Assembly: GCA_009746045.1 (NCBI GenBank)
Contig: RPFO01000076.1
Coordinates: 868,114 to 932,113, forward strand
From: Mesostigma viride
Lineage: Eukaryota > Streptophyta > Mesostigmatophyceae > Mesostigmatales > Mesostigmataceae
Direction: 5' to 3'
DNA: 64,000 nucleotides
Below are positions 9,302 to 19,353 of this stretch, piece by piece. The translations under genes and the position numbers were made by a program. Below the pieces are notes generated by a model. That model was not told the origin of the DNA and did no database searches. It worked only from the letters and a program-made list of their open reading frames with translations. Position 1 is the stretch's first letter, and each line of letters opens with the position of its first letter.

Positions 9302-12300
9302 TTAGGTGGAGGGCAATTTCAAAATAGCCCGCCAGGCCCGAGGGGGGCAGGCGGCCATGGCCCGAAGAATAACCTCAGGCAGCTGCACCTCCAAACTGCG
9401 GTGCAAGCCCACATAATGGGCAACCGTGGAGCTGCTAAGCCAGCGCCCCCGGCCCTGGATGTCCCCCATGCTGCGACCCGCAAGGAAATCGTGAGTGGCA
9501 CCTCCATGCCGCAGCCCGTGAATGGTGAAAATCTGGGCGACCCCCAAGGCCTGACTCGCAGCCTGCCAAATGCGCCGGAATTGCGGGTAGGTGAAAGGGA
9601 ACACGGCCTCCCAAGCGTGCTTACCCGCGATGCAGTGACGGAGGATGGTTTCAGACATCACATCTTCTACCACCACTGACTGAGTCTTGCCCTTAGAGGT
9701 CTTGGTAGACCTCAGCAGTAGGGCGCCCCGTTGAGCCGGCCCAAGCCGAACGTCAGGCTGGAGGCGCACATGGCCAACACGGAGGTTCAGCGCCTCCGAG
9801 ATTCGCAGGTAATGGCGGAACACGATGACAACCAGCAGGCCCGCAAGGCGCTGACCTTGCATGACCATCGTGCTGGCAAGTGCAAACGCCGCCTCCCATG
9901 GAATGGGAGGAGGGGCACGGGGGGGCACAAGTGTTTTCCACCCAGCGAGGACGCCACGGGCCAAGTCCCACCGCTTCACCATACCGGGATAATAAAGTTG
10001 CAACCCCATCAAGGCATTGACACACACTTGGCGGCTGTACCCCCGAAAATGAGCCCAGGCGACATACGCACAAAATGTCTCCTCAAGGGTGTCAGCTCGT
10101 GACGATGACCCGTCCGCCCGCCCACCAGCCTCCCACCAAGTCAAGAGGGAATCAAGACCACGACGGTAGGCCAGCAAAGTAGCCGGCTTTACTTTCCCCT
10201 CTAGCAATGGAAGGTAGCTAACAGGTGCAGGGGGCCCCGGGTTAGGATGGATGCCTTCCGCGGTCAGGTCGCGCACCCAGCCTGCCAAGAAAGTCGCCAT
10301 GGATTGGCCGCGAGAAACGCCATCGGCTGGTTGAAGTGCACTCGGCGTCCACACCCACTGGGAACGACTCACCGTGGCGAGGGTCAGCGCGCACAAGCGG
10401 CGGCACTGCTTGTTGAGCTTGTGGGATGAGGACCGCCCCTTAGCCAAGCAGCCCAACGCCGCGGTGGAGTCCACCAACCTCACCACCCGCTTGCCTCGGT
10501 TTGCCAAGCTGCGCGCACTCCTCTCCACGCCCTTCACTGCAGCCCGCACCTCCTTCTCGTTGATGTGCATCCCCGGATCCCGCCAACGACTCCGGACCCC
10601 AACCCGCCATTGCTGGCTAGTGATTGCTTGTTGCGCCCGCGCGCTCAGTGGCCTAGGGCCAGCGTAGGCCACCTCACTTGGTATGAGCAAAGTCGGGTAC
10701 CCCCGCACCTCTCGTGCCCTCGCCAGCTCCGTCACATCGCCCGGCTCCATGGTTGCGTACACGACACCTTGCCCGTAGGTGGACGCGTCAGATGCAACCA
10801 CCTCACGGGCCAAAGGTGCGCTTCGGTCAACCCTTAGCATGGGAGCCAAGGCCAGGGCACACTCTAACTCCTCCCGCACCCCGGCCCACAGCACCCAGGA
10901 TCGCTGCCCCCACCCTTGCAGGCTGATGAATTTGAAACATTGCTGCCAAATGGACAAGCAGCTGCGGCTTAACATCTGCAGCCACAACCACCGCCCCAAG
11001 ACGGCAGCCAGCCCCTCGGCCGTAGCTCGGCCTCGAGTGAGTATAGCCTGCGTGTGGGCGATCACAAGGTTGAGCTGCTTGACCGTTGGTTCCAGCACGC
11101 CGTTCCGTCGGTGCACCACCCCTAGGGCTTCTAGCTCGTCCCCTTCCAGGCTCGCCATCTTAGTCTTCTCCTTAGACGGCACAAGGTTGTTAGGGAGGTA
11201 GCCTTCCTCAATAGCGCGCGTGATGAGCTGGTTCACCGCCTCGCAGGTCCGCCCGTTGCTGGCCACCAAGTCATCAATGGTGATGGACAGCATGGGGGCA
11301 GGGGGGTTTTCCAGGTCAATCTGAAGCTCCCCGGCGCGCTCCTCCTTGTACTCGATGGCCAAGCGCAGTGGCTGGCCACACTCGTCGCGCACCAAGGTGA
11401 GCTCACCTGCGCTTGAGAGGTAGTTGACCTGGCGCCTCGGATCCAGGGCACCGGTCATGTAGAGCACCATCTCATGGATGGCCTCCCCCAGCGCCACCGC
11501 ATGGGAATGTCCCATGGCCAGCACCTTGAGCACGGGCCACACCTTCCGCCTGAGCCCTGCCAGACCTACGCTAGTCGACCACACACTAGGAAGCCCTTGG
11601 TAGTCCCACCACCACTCGGGCACCTCGATGGAATAGTAGTATGACACGAGGTCGCTCTTGGCGCAGTAGCACCAGCCTTTGATGTAGACCTCCACGAGGA
11701 TGCCCAGGTGGGGTAGCAGGATCTTGGGGGGTCCACCCACAGCAGGTTGCCCAGCTTCCTGTTGACGATGAACCGAAGCTCACCCACCCCCTTGGCCACT
11801 CCAAAGCAGCCATCCACCCACTTGGGCCGCCTCTCCCGGAACGCCACCATGCCCACGCCCGCTGCCCGGCTCATGAGCTTGCCCCATTCAGCCATGGAGC
11901 ATCCCCGGCTGGGCTTGGGCACATTCCAATACTTTGCGCTCGCCACGACCGCTGGCTTGATGCAGTTCTCTTCGCTGGCATATATCTCCCGCCAGCTCGG
12001 CCGCATAGCCAACAGGTCGAGCAGCCGTGCCTTCCCCGCCACCTCCGCCTTTGGTAGACTCACCGCGTCCGCGCGCAGTTGTTCATACTTATTCTGCTTC
12101 CCATATATTGCATCAGCACCTTCTTGCTCCTGGCCTGTCGCAACGCCCCCTACGCGGCGACTGTGCCAGGTGCAGTGCCTCTTGACCCTCGCAAGGGCCT
12201 CCTCCCTCCCCTTAGAGCACGCCCCTCTAGGGTTAGGAGGAGGGTCTTGCCCCCCTCCCCACAGCCAATTAAGCCAACGCACTACCTTGCATTGCAGTGT

Positions 12301-12440
12301 GTACTCGCGGTGGCGGCGCGTGGCACGCTGTCGCCGGCGTGCCGATCTCACCCTGCCCCACGCGGTGTACGCTGGCCTAAGTGGGTATGGCAGCGGGAAA
12401 AGGGAGCGGTCCCGCTGGGATTCTATTTCCCTACTTGTTG
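9302..12440 (-). pseudogene. PAT-C pol: RT - RNase H - 2A-like - tyrosine recombinase (one frameshift)
   Basis: The N-terminal part (12440 to about 11738) holds CFGVAKGVGELRFIVNRKLGN. After a frame change in a G/C run near 11735 an open frame of about 810 codons continues to 9302. It contains KSDLVSYYYSIEVP (RT motif A), SITIDDLVAS (motif C), VVASDASTYGQG, HINEKE, RLVDSTAALG and QPADGVSR (RNase H), a HPNPGP motif, then YLRISEALNLR, HGLRHGGATH, GRGRW and VAHYVGLHR of the recombinase with all R, H-x-x-R and Y residues present. RT copies element RNA; the recombinase integrates the circular DNA. The start is unclear: the frame overlaps the end of ORF1 in the -1 phase without an ATG. Except for the single indel it is intact. 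Confidence 0.88.
10232..10258 (-). other. 2A-like motif variant EGIHPNPGP (PAT-C)
   Basis: Same position as in PAT-A, after VRDLTA and before the recombinase. HPNPGP is kept but the Asp before Val/Ile is missing. In characterised 2A peptides that Asp matters, so skipping activity here is doubtful. Confidence 0.5.
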
Positions 12441-13426
12441 AGCCTTGCTGAGCTTGTCCAAGAGGATGGCAGTTTGGAGAGCTGCCTTGACAGCCGGGGT
12501 GGCTGACAGTGCAGCCTCCTCCCCCAATGGCAGGAGGTGGCTGGCCACCTTCCACCCCCCCCTCCTTGCCCTTCCACCTGCAGCAAGGCCGCCACCACCC
12601 TCATTAGGTACTCCATGCCCACAAGCTCCCCGGCTGCTGAGCCCAGCTCCTTGAGAAGGGTGTCCATGGCCAATGCAATGTTCATGACAATTTTCCTGTT
12701 CTCCATGTTCCGCCAATTTCCAGGCTTTACCGTCATGACCCACGACCGGATTCCCATCCCATCGTCGCTGGCGTCCTCCAACACCCCCGGCAGCACCCGC
12801 TCCGAAACCCGATATTTCACGCTCTTGGCTCGGCTTGGCAGCGCCACCCCTTTCGAGGCCTTGAAGTGGCTTCCCGCCCCCTCCATTCCTCCCAGCGCTG
12901 CCTTCCAACCTTGCATGAATTTCTCGGCTGCGACCTCCCCCTCCTCGTCCTCCTCGTCGTCCTGATTTTCGGTTTCCGGAGGTGCCCCAACGAATGTCGC
13001 CAACCTCGCCCTCGGCTTGGCCATTTTTCGCTGCGCAGGTGTCGTTGGTGGCAGCGCCTGATCCTCCTCCTCGTCCGCCGCGAGATCTGCCACGGCCAGC
13101 AGTTTTGCCACCAACGTTCCGTTTGGGTCACGTGCGTCCAACACGTCGCCAACATCAACGTGATCGGCCAGCAACTGCACGACAGACTTCAGCTGGCTCG
13201 AGCTCCACGAGCTGGCGTCCGTCACCCAGTCCTCGGCACCGAAGACCTGCTCGACTGCCCCCACCGCCTCTGCGGGGCTGATACACTTGGCGAGCAGAGT
13301 GGCGAGCTGCTTCTTTTTGGCGCTGAAGGCGACTGGCGCGTGACTGGCGGCAGCAGCCCGCGGTGTGGGCGTCCCGTCCTTCCCGCGCGCTGCCTGCCCT
13401 CCTGTAGCTTTGCGCCCCTTCGGCAT
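12423..13426 (-). pseudogene. PAT-C ORF1 (gag-like), frameshift in a G run
   Basis: Starts MPKGRKATGGQAARGKDG at 13426. It has a basic N-terminus, an acidic stretch (NQDDEEDEEGE) near residue 155 and a helical C-terminal half. At a run of eight G on the coding strand (about 12562) the conserved frame changes; the downstream end TPAVKAALQTAILLDKLSKAQQ matches the ORF1 end of PAT-A and stops at 12423. The change is most simply a 1-bp indel, although a shift at the G run cannot be excluded. No knuckle or enzyme motif is seen. Probable nucleocapsid role by position. Confidence 0.65.
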
Positions 13427-13513
13427 TGCTGCTCAGGGCCAAAAATGGCTCCGACAGTACAGGTTCGTCAAACCAGAGGTTCGTTTCCCCTGGCTTGCTG
13501 TCGCCGCCCTCGT

Positions 13514-13946
13514 GAAAAGAAAAGAGGCCGACCTTAGCTAGGTGGGTTTGTTTTTGTCCTTTTTTGCGTGTCATGCGGCCTTGGCCCGGACGGCATTTTT
13601 TCGCCACGCAAATGTTGCGTCTGAACAAATGACGCAATGTGGCGTTCTAATTGCCGGCAGCTTACGTAAGGCTGCCGGGGCTATTAGGTCACATATTGCG
13701 TGAGAGAAAGAATCTAGATCTAGTTAATCACTACGCCATGAGCCAAGAAACCTAGACAGTGGCAGGTTTATATCTCAACGTAGCTCCTGCCACCTGGCCA
13801 AGAAAAACTGGCCAAAGCTTTGGCCACGACTGATCCGGATCAGGCCGCACCGGCCTCAAAAGGTTTGTCACGTGAACCCAATAACCTAGCTATAGCGGCT
13901 ACCCTTCCATCTCACTATAAAGAAACTATGTTCAGAGAACCACGAT
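13514..13946. repeat. PAT-C split arm, upstream of ORF1 (A1 in coding sense)
   Basis: 433-bp repeat of 8661-9093, from GAAAAGAAAAGAGGCC to CCACGAT. In coding orientation this is the 5' end of the element and should hold the promoter. A CTCACTATAAAG stretch lies near 13912 on the plus strand, but no promoter is proven. Confidence 0.88.
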
Positions 13947-14086
13947 ACAATATGTGTGCTAGCTCTATACGGTGGAATAACACAGACATGTCTACCAGAT
14001 GGCAACACGGCCATCTGTATGCTAGGGTGAGCACACTATGTGAATGTGCAGGGCCAGCCCACAGCAGCTGTGCCCCTGCTCTACCC
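13947..14086. repeat. PAT-A split arm (B1 of copy 2)
   Basis: 140-bp match to 8068-8207, from ACAATATGTGTG to GCTCTACCC. The segment 14087-14281 that follows is the non-coding 3' part of PAT-A pol and is nearly identical to 2577-2771. Confidence 0.88.
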
Positions 14087-14281
14087 ACATCTCCTTACAT
14101 GGCTAACAGCCGAAAATACGTAGGACATGCAAAAAAGAAAACTTAAACTACCTAGCTATGGGGGTACTTTGTCCCAACCCAGGTTCACCCTCGGGTTAGT
14201 TAAACCATTTTCCCCCTGACCTCCCACACAAGGGTGAGGTCAGTTGATAGCTAAAAGACGAGAGATAAAAACAGGAGGACG

Positions 14282-16135
14282 TCAAAGCTCGACGCCACCA
14301 AAGTGGCGCCGGAAAGCCGCTGGGTCAAAACCCAGGGCCTGAGCCCAGAGGGCGGGTGGGATGTCGCGCCCCAGGAGGCTGCGGTGGAGGCCAATGTAGC
14401 GTGTGACCGAGAGGGCCGAAGCCCACCGGCCGCGCAGCTGGATGGCCTCCGGCGACTCGCCAGCGATGGCGTCGTGCGTCGCCCCCCATGCCGGAGGCTG
14501 TGAAAAGAAAACATCCCTGGGATGCCCATGCGGGCCTGCACAGCCTCCCACTGCTGCCTAGCCTGGCTGTACGTTAAGCCCCGAAAGAGGAGTGCATCCG
14601 GGGGCTGGCCAGCCGTCAGACGTCGCAGGAGCCACAAAGAAAGTGGATCCCGGACGAGGACGTGCTGGGCCGCCCCCTGCGCAGTTTTGGGGTTGCGCAG
14701 CACAAGGGCACCGACCATGGGCCCTGGCTCGAGAAGGGGGTGGCCGGGATGAGCCACATCCCGAACCCGCAGCCCTAGCGCCTCGCTAATGCGTAAATAC
14801 TGCTGGAAAGCAATAATAATCAACGCACTCAAATGCACCTGTCGACGTGAAACTAGCAACAGGGCAGTGAAATAGCAAAGGCGCCAGGGCATAGGCGGAG
14901 GGCTGACAGCCGGAACAAGCCGCTGCCAACCTGCTATGCAGCAGGCGGTCCGCCAGTACCCAATTCCAAACAATGTCGGGGTAGTACAGGTGCAGACAGG
15001 CCTTGGCATGCTGGCATAAGGTACGCCCCCGCCCGCCTCTGGCATGGTAGACAGCAGAAATCCACTCACAGAAAATGGCTTCCGCGTCAGCTGGGTCGAC
15101 AGGGCCAGGTGGCGCCCACGCCACGTAGACAGCCGCCGCACGCCGGTACGCTGGCAAGGTAGACACAGGGTTGACTGTGCCCTCCAAAAGTGCCAAGTCC
15201 CGAGGGCGTCGCGCCCCCTCAGGCCCAGGGTTGGGATGCACGTCACCACACCGGGTCAAGTCAGGAATCCAAGCGCCACGCCGACTGGCCTTGTCAGCTG
15301 GGTTGTGGTCGGTAGCCACCCAGACCCAGTGGCTCTGCATGTCGCCAGCCAGTGACAGAGCGCAGTAGCGTCGAACCAGCTGGTTGAGGCGGTAGGAAGA
15401 CGACTGCCCTCTGACAAACGCCCCCACCACAGCACTGGAGTCTACGAGCCGGACGACTCGCTTACCCCGACACGCCTTGGTCCGGCACGACCACTCGACC
15501 CCCTGTGTCGCAGCAATCGCCTCCTTGACGTTGATGTGGTTAGGCTGCCCCCGCCACCGGTAGGACAGTGCCGTAAGCCAGTGGCCACTATCCAGCAGGC
15601 TGTAGTCCCCCTCCTCCATGCGCTCCAGGTCCCAGTCCTCCCCAGACGTTAAAGCTGTCTTCCGCCACCCCGCGCTTCGCGCCGGGTCGCCAGCCGGGCA
15701 CAATCGGCCCCAGGCAGGTCCCTGTAGACCACCCCACCGCCGGAGCCGCTCGCATCACTTGCGACGACCCGGTCAGAAAGGGGCCGGGCCCTGGCCGCCC
15801 TCAAAAAGGGGGCCAGGTCGATCGCCGCCTGAAGCTCCTGGCGGGCCCCCGCAGGGAGGCGCCAGCGGCGCCCAGGCAGGGAGGCATTCATGGCTGCTAG
15901 CAGCCGGTACGTCTCAGACCACACCGAAAGCATGGGGCGGCACAGCAGATGCATCCACACCCACTTCCCAAGCACAGAACTAAGTTCGCGGTAGTATGTA
16001 AACCCGCGATCTAAGATTTTATGAGTAGCGGCGATAACTGCCACCACACGCTCAGGAACAGGCACCACGTCACCATCCCTTTGGTGAATGACCCCCACCG
16101 CCTGCACACCAGTCTGCTCTGCTGTCGCCCGTACC
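14282..16135 (-). pseudogene. PAT-A copy 2 pol, 3' part: RNase H, 2A-like, tyrosine recombinase
   Basis: Continues from 24533 across the Copia-1 insertion. It carries VVASDASGSGGG, HINVKEA, RLVDSSAVV, CGDVHPNPGP (15221-15244), YLRISEALGLR, the H-x-x-R box SFHSLRHGG and TRYIGLHR. Indels near 14525, 14940 and 15670 split the reading frame. Compared with copy 1 the sequence is nearly identical but the indels differ, so the copies decayed independently. Confidence 0.85.
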
Positions 16136-16788
16136 AGTTAGCATATTGGGGCACCAATGTGCTAGATGGATGCAGGTTGAGGAGACCTTTCCAACGCCGT
16201 GTCAACCGCCTAGAACAGACAAGGGACCAGAAAGATATCAGGTCCCGAAGTACTGCCGACTGGTGGGCGAGGGCGGGGCACACTCAGGGCATAGTGGACA
16301 GGACACGTGGCAGGCCGTGCCTGCACAGGCTTAGCCTGGACTCTCACGTGACTGCCAGGGACACAGTGTACTGAGGGCGGTACTGTGGCTAGTAGAAGCC
16401 AGTAACCAGCCAGCAGGTCTGGAAGGATGTACGTCCTTGCAGGACTGTGGCAGGTCCTGTGCTGTCCTAGACACAGGATAGCCAGAGATTCCTGTATGCT
16501 GCCTGCAACGAGGATGCAAGGCAGCGATACGAGGCTCTGGCAATGTAGCGTTGCCCAGCGTTGCTCATGACCAAGGAACAAGGATGGAACGAGGTTGCAT
16601 ATAGCTCGAGGCTCAACGAGGCAACGAGCGTCTTCACACACGAACCTTGGTCGTCACGACGAGTGGCGAGCCTATCGAGGGTCGTAGGCCTGGTGTGAGG
16701 ATAAAGGTTGCTAGCCAGCAGCCTAGGGTCATTCCAGCCGGCAAGGACCAGGAGCTCACAAGCTCTGCTGACGAGTTGCTGCGCAAAT
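16136..16788 (+). repeat. Copia-1 5' LTR
   Basis: Starts AGTTAGCATATTGG, ends GCGCAAAT. It lacks the usual TG...CA termini. Right after AGTTAG is a short stem-loop (ATTGG ggca CCAAT). Confidence 0.9.
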
Positions 16789-16806
16789 CGTACTATTGCT
16801 TCCACG
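16789..16806 (+). other. putative primer site of Copia-1, CGTACT type
   Basis: CGTACTATTGCTTCCACG follows the LTR directly. There is no TGG. Copia-2 (CGTATTACAAG) and Copia-3 (CGTACTCAAAA) have a related hexamer at the identical position, so the site is probably functional and may pair with an internal tRNA region, as the half-tRNA primer of Drosophila copia does. Confidence 0.45.
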
Positions 16807-16811
16807 CTTTC

Positions 16812-17792
16812 ATGTCTGGTTCATCGTCAAGCAGCCACGGTGCTGGTGAGGCGAACGAGCAGAGAGACGCGCAAGCGTTTTTCCCCTACCGTAACCAAGC
16901 AAACGCTCCAACATTCGTGCAAGCGGCCTACGTAGCGAGGCACTTGGCAGAAGAGGGGTGGGTGGCGGTGAGTGGGGGAGGCAGCAGGCCAGCGGCGGCG
17001 GACCCGATTATACAACGGGCTCGCGTCGTGATTTCTCCAGGTGAGACGGGGCGAGTGGCGGTGGAAGAGTTGGTGCGCATTCGGGACGCGCTAGCTGAAA
17101 CTGCTAATCGTGTGGAGGTCGCTTATCAGGGCGCCCATATCACGCTTGCCGGTCTCGACCTAGCCAGGGAGGCGCTTAGCCAGATCGTGGCAACAGCGCT
17201 CGGCAGCACCAGACTGTTTAACCACTGGGTGGCGACAGCAGTGCTAGGAGAGGGGGTACCAGACGCCGACATCATCCGGAACGCGCGTGCTCGGGAGACG
17301 GTAAATCCTTGGAGCACGGCGGAGGTATTTGCCCAAACCATTGAGAATCTTGTTGCTGTCCTTTTGCAAGAGTCGAGAGGGTACGCAGACAGGTTCTATA
17401 TTACCACGCAGCCTTTCGGGGTCTACTCAAGGCTTGATACACCGAGGCCGGAAACCACCACTGCGTGGGGTCCGGAGGTGGAGATTGTCACAGGGGTCGA
17501 GAAGACGCCTGAAGACGTCCATTTTGAGTGGACTGACAAGCCAGAGGGCTCCGTCAAGCGCTCAGCCCAGCAGATAAACGAGGGCGACGGCACTACCGAG
17601 ACCTACGAGGCAAGGCAGAGAGCTGATCTGCATATCCCTCGTGAGGTGACTCACGAGTACGACCGTTACGGCCGAGGCGAGCAGAACGAGCTTGTCGGCG
17701 GCGGTAAGCGGTGGTTGCGCATCTTGCTTGGCATCGCAACCCAGGTGAGACACAACATCCAGTCGAACGCAAGGAAGACGGGCGACCTGTGA
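16812..17792 (+). CDS. accessory protein upstream of gag (Copia-1)
   Basis: 326 residues, from the first ATG after the LTR. I recognise no known domain. A Ser-rich start is followed by a helical region (residues about 80-230; VEELVRIRDALAETANRVEV) and a segment ENLVAVLL...FYITTQPFG near residues 190-215. An acidic stretch, PEDVHFEWTD, follows, and then a basic tail. A 238-residue ORF in the same place in Copia-2 has a comparable pattern (INLVAFL...LSIFTHP..., then MEDPEFTYEY), suggesting a shared family. Role unknown; packaging, leader or envelope-like functions are not supported by any visible signal peptide or membrane segment. Confidence 0.6.
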   Translation: MSGSSSSSHGAGEANEQRDAQAFFPYRNQANAPTFVQAAYVARHLAEEGWVAVSGGGSRPAAADPIIQRARVVISPGETGRVAVEELVRIRDALAETANRVEVAYQGAHITLAGLDLAREALSQIVATALGSTRLFNHWVATAVLGEGVPDADIIRNARARETVNPWSTAEVFAQTIENLVAVLLQESRGYADRFYITTQPFGVYSRLDTPRPETTTAWGPEVEIVTGVEKTPEDVHFEWTDKPEGSVKRSAQQINEGDGTTETYEARQRADLHIPREVTHEYDRYGRGEQNELVGGGKRWLRILLGIATQVRHNIQSNARKTGDL

Positions 17793-18273
17793 CCTGCGTG
17801 CTGGGAGAGTTTAACCCAGACCTCCAGATTGTCGCAGAGGCAGCAGCAGCCACACGGTTGCTGAGGGTGTTGAGCAGCGTCCAGACCGTGAGGAGGGGCA
17901 GGCGAGTGCAAGCCAGGAGGCGGCCTCGTCTGGAGTAAGTGCGTGAGCCTGAGTGGGTTCCAGCAGCCATATCTGCGTGTGTTTTCTGTGGTATTCTATA
18001 ATGCTTCGTAACACGCGCGGGGCGGCAGCGGGAGCGGGGCGGGAGCGGGGGATGGCGGGGGTGAGGCAAGGGCAGACACGGGAGGCCCCGCCAACGTCGT
18101 GCCAGAGGGACAGGCAATCCCAACGGCAGAGGGCGTCAATGGCAGGAGGGCTCCAACCGGAAGAGGAAAGAGGTGGCACAAGGGGAGGAGCGTGCAGGGT
18201 GGCCAACCGACGGCGTGGTGCTGACGGGGGAGGGCCAGAATGATGCTGAACGTCAAGCACCTGGTAAGAGACC
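17793..18273 (+). other. spacer between accessory ORF and gag of Copia-1
   Basis: 480 nt with no convincing gene. Short open stretches (17953-18243) are G-rich and unlike known proteins. It probably serves as untranslated leader for gag. Confidence 0.5.
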
Positions 18274-19347
18274 ATGTGTGCCTCCGTCTGGTGTTCCTGC
18301 AGCTATGTTCCTGCGCCATTAGCACCAGTAGGAGCTGCTGTCATTGGCAGTGACCCTCGTGCTTTGCCTGGGACTAGACCTCATATGAGTGCTGTGGCTG
18401 TGATGAATGGCCAGAAGCCTCTCAAGCCTCCTGTGGGACAGGAAGAGCTAGACAAGTGGTTGGAGGATATGGAGCTAGTTTCATGCTCTGTAGATCCCAC
18501 TGTCAACCTTGTGCAGGTATTCCACACATCCACGACTAATAGGGATTCAAGTGAGCGGGTGAGGGACAAGGCTAGGCAGGCTGTCAAGGACAAGCTGACT
18601 TGGTCTCAGTTCCTAGAGGGCCTACGTCAGGAGTTTTCTGATAAGGTACTCAACCTCACTAATCACTATAAGCTCAGCTATGATACCTTTGAGATCAAGG
18701 GCACAATAGCTGAGGAGCTGCAGCGGCTCACACGCATCAGGGAGAAGGGGGCCAAGCATGGCTTCAATCTGACTGATAGAGCAGTGGCAGATTACTTCCT
18801 GGATCGCATGGGGCTGAGTGTGGATGGGAGAAATGCAGCTAGGATGTTTGCTGATCAGACAGATGGGACGTGGCCAGCCTTGCAAAAGGTTATTTTCAAT
18901 ATCCGTCCATCTGACAATGCTGCTTGCAAGGCAATCCAGGTGACTGGTGCCCCTTCAGCCTCCGCTCATCAGGTCCATGGTGACGCCCCTGGGCAGGGTG
19001 CTCAGGGAGAAACCAGACCTAGTAGGCGTCAGAGGGCTAACAGGCGCAGGCAGAATGGTAACCAGGGTGGCAAGGGCCAGCAGCAGGGATCCAAAGGCAA
19101 GGGTCAGCAGCAGGCTGGTGGTCACCAGGGTGGTCAGCAGAACAAGGGTGGCCAAGGGCAAGGCAAGAGCCAGGGCCAGGGCACCCAGGCCAGTCAGAGC
19201 AGCCAGAACCAGGGTGGCCTGAAGAAGGCTGCTGCTGGGAAGGATGACAAATGCTTTGGATGTGGCAGGACGGGTCATTGGCGACGTGACTGCCCAGACC
19301 AGGCCAAGTCTGCTGGAGCAGGCTCTGGCCAGGTGGGTAAGCCATGA
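18274..19347 (+). CDS. Copia-1 Gag
   Basis: 357 residues from 18274; an inner start at 18385 (MSAVAVMNGQ) would drop 37 residues and looks equally good. Residues about 40-200 are a Copia gag region (WSQFLEGLRQEF..., FNLTDRAVADYFLDRMGL). A long Gln/Gly/Lys-rich RNA-binding stretch follows, then one CCHC knuckle, CFGCGRTGHWRRDC, near residue 330. The ORF ends in TGA in the same frame as pol, two codons before the pol ATG, so Gag-Pol may be made by read-through. Confidence 0.88.
   Translation: MCASVWCSCSYVPAPLAPVGAAVIGSDPRALPGTRPHMSAVAVMNGQKPLKPPVGQEELDKWLEDMELVSCSVDPTVNLVQVFHTSTTNRDSSERVRDKARQAVKDKLTWSQFLEGLRQEFSDKVLNLTNHYKLSYDTFEIKGTIAEELQRLTRIREKGAKHGFNLTDRAVADYFLDRMGLSVDGRNAARMFADQTDGTWPALQKVIFNIRPSDNAACKAIQVTGAPSASAHQVHGDAPGQGAQGETRPSRRQRANRRRQNGNQGGKGQQQGSKGKGQQQAGGHQGGQQNKGGQGQGKSQGQGTQASQSSQNQGGLKKAAAGKDDKCFGCGRTGHWRRDCPDQAKSAGAGSGQVGKP
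19345..19347 (+). other. in-frame TGA between gag and pol (candidate read-through stop)
   Basis: AAG CCA TGA CTT GAG ATG: gag and pol share a reading frame and are separated by this one stop codon. Translation of pol could also start at the ATG two codons later, so read-through is inference. Confidence 0.5.
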
Positions 19348-19353
19348 CTTGAG

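Larger units (their letters stand above)
8500..13946 (-). mobile_element. PAT-C: second PAT-like tyrosine-recombinase retroelement
   Basis: Split direct repeats are complete. 8500-8635 matches 9094-9231 (with a 2-bp TA difference) and 8661-9093 matches 13514-13946 (433 bp each). In coding (minus) orientation this gives A1-ORF1-pol-B1-A2-B2. There is no target duplication. The empty site AAATTTATT/ACAATATG is seen intact at 8059-8075, and removing 8500-13946 restores it base for base. This is how a circle integrated by a tyrosine recombinase should look. The spacing 9232-9301 is non-coding. Confidence 0.9.

Noticed and set aside
8500-13946. PAT-C as an LTR retrotransposon
   Set aside because: The repeats are split (A1-B1-A2-B2), no target duplication exists and a tyrosine recombinase replaces integrase.
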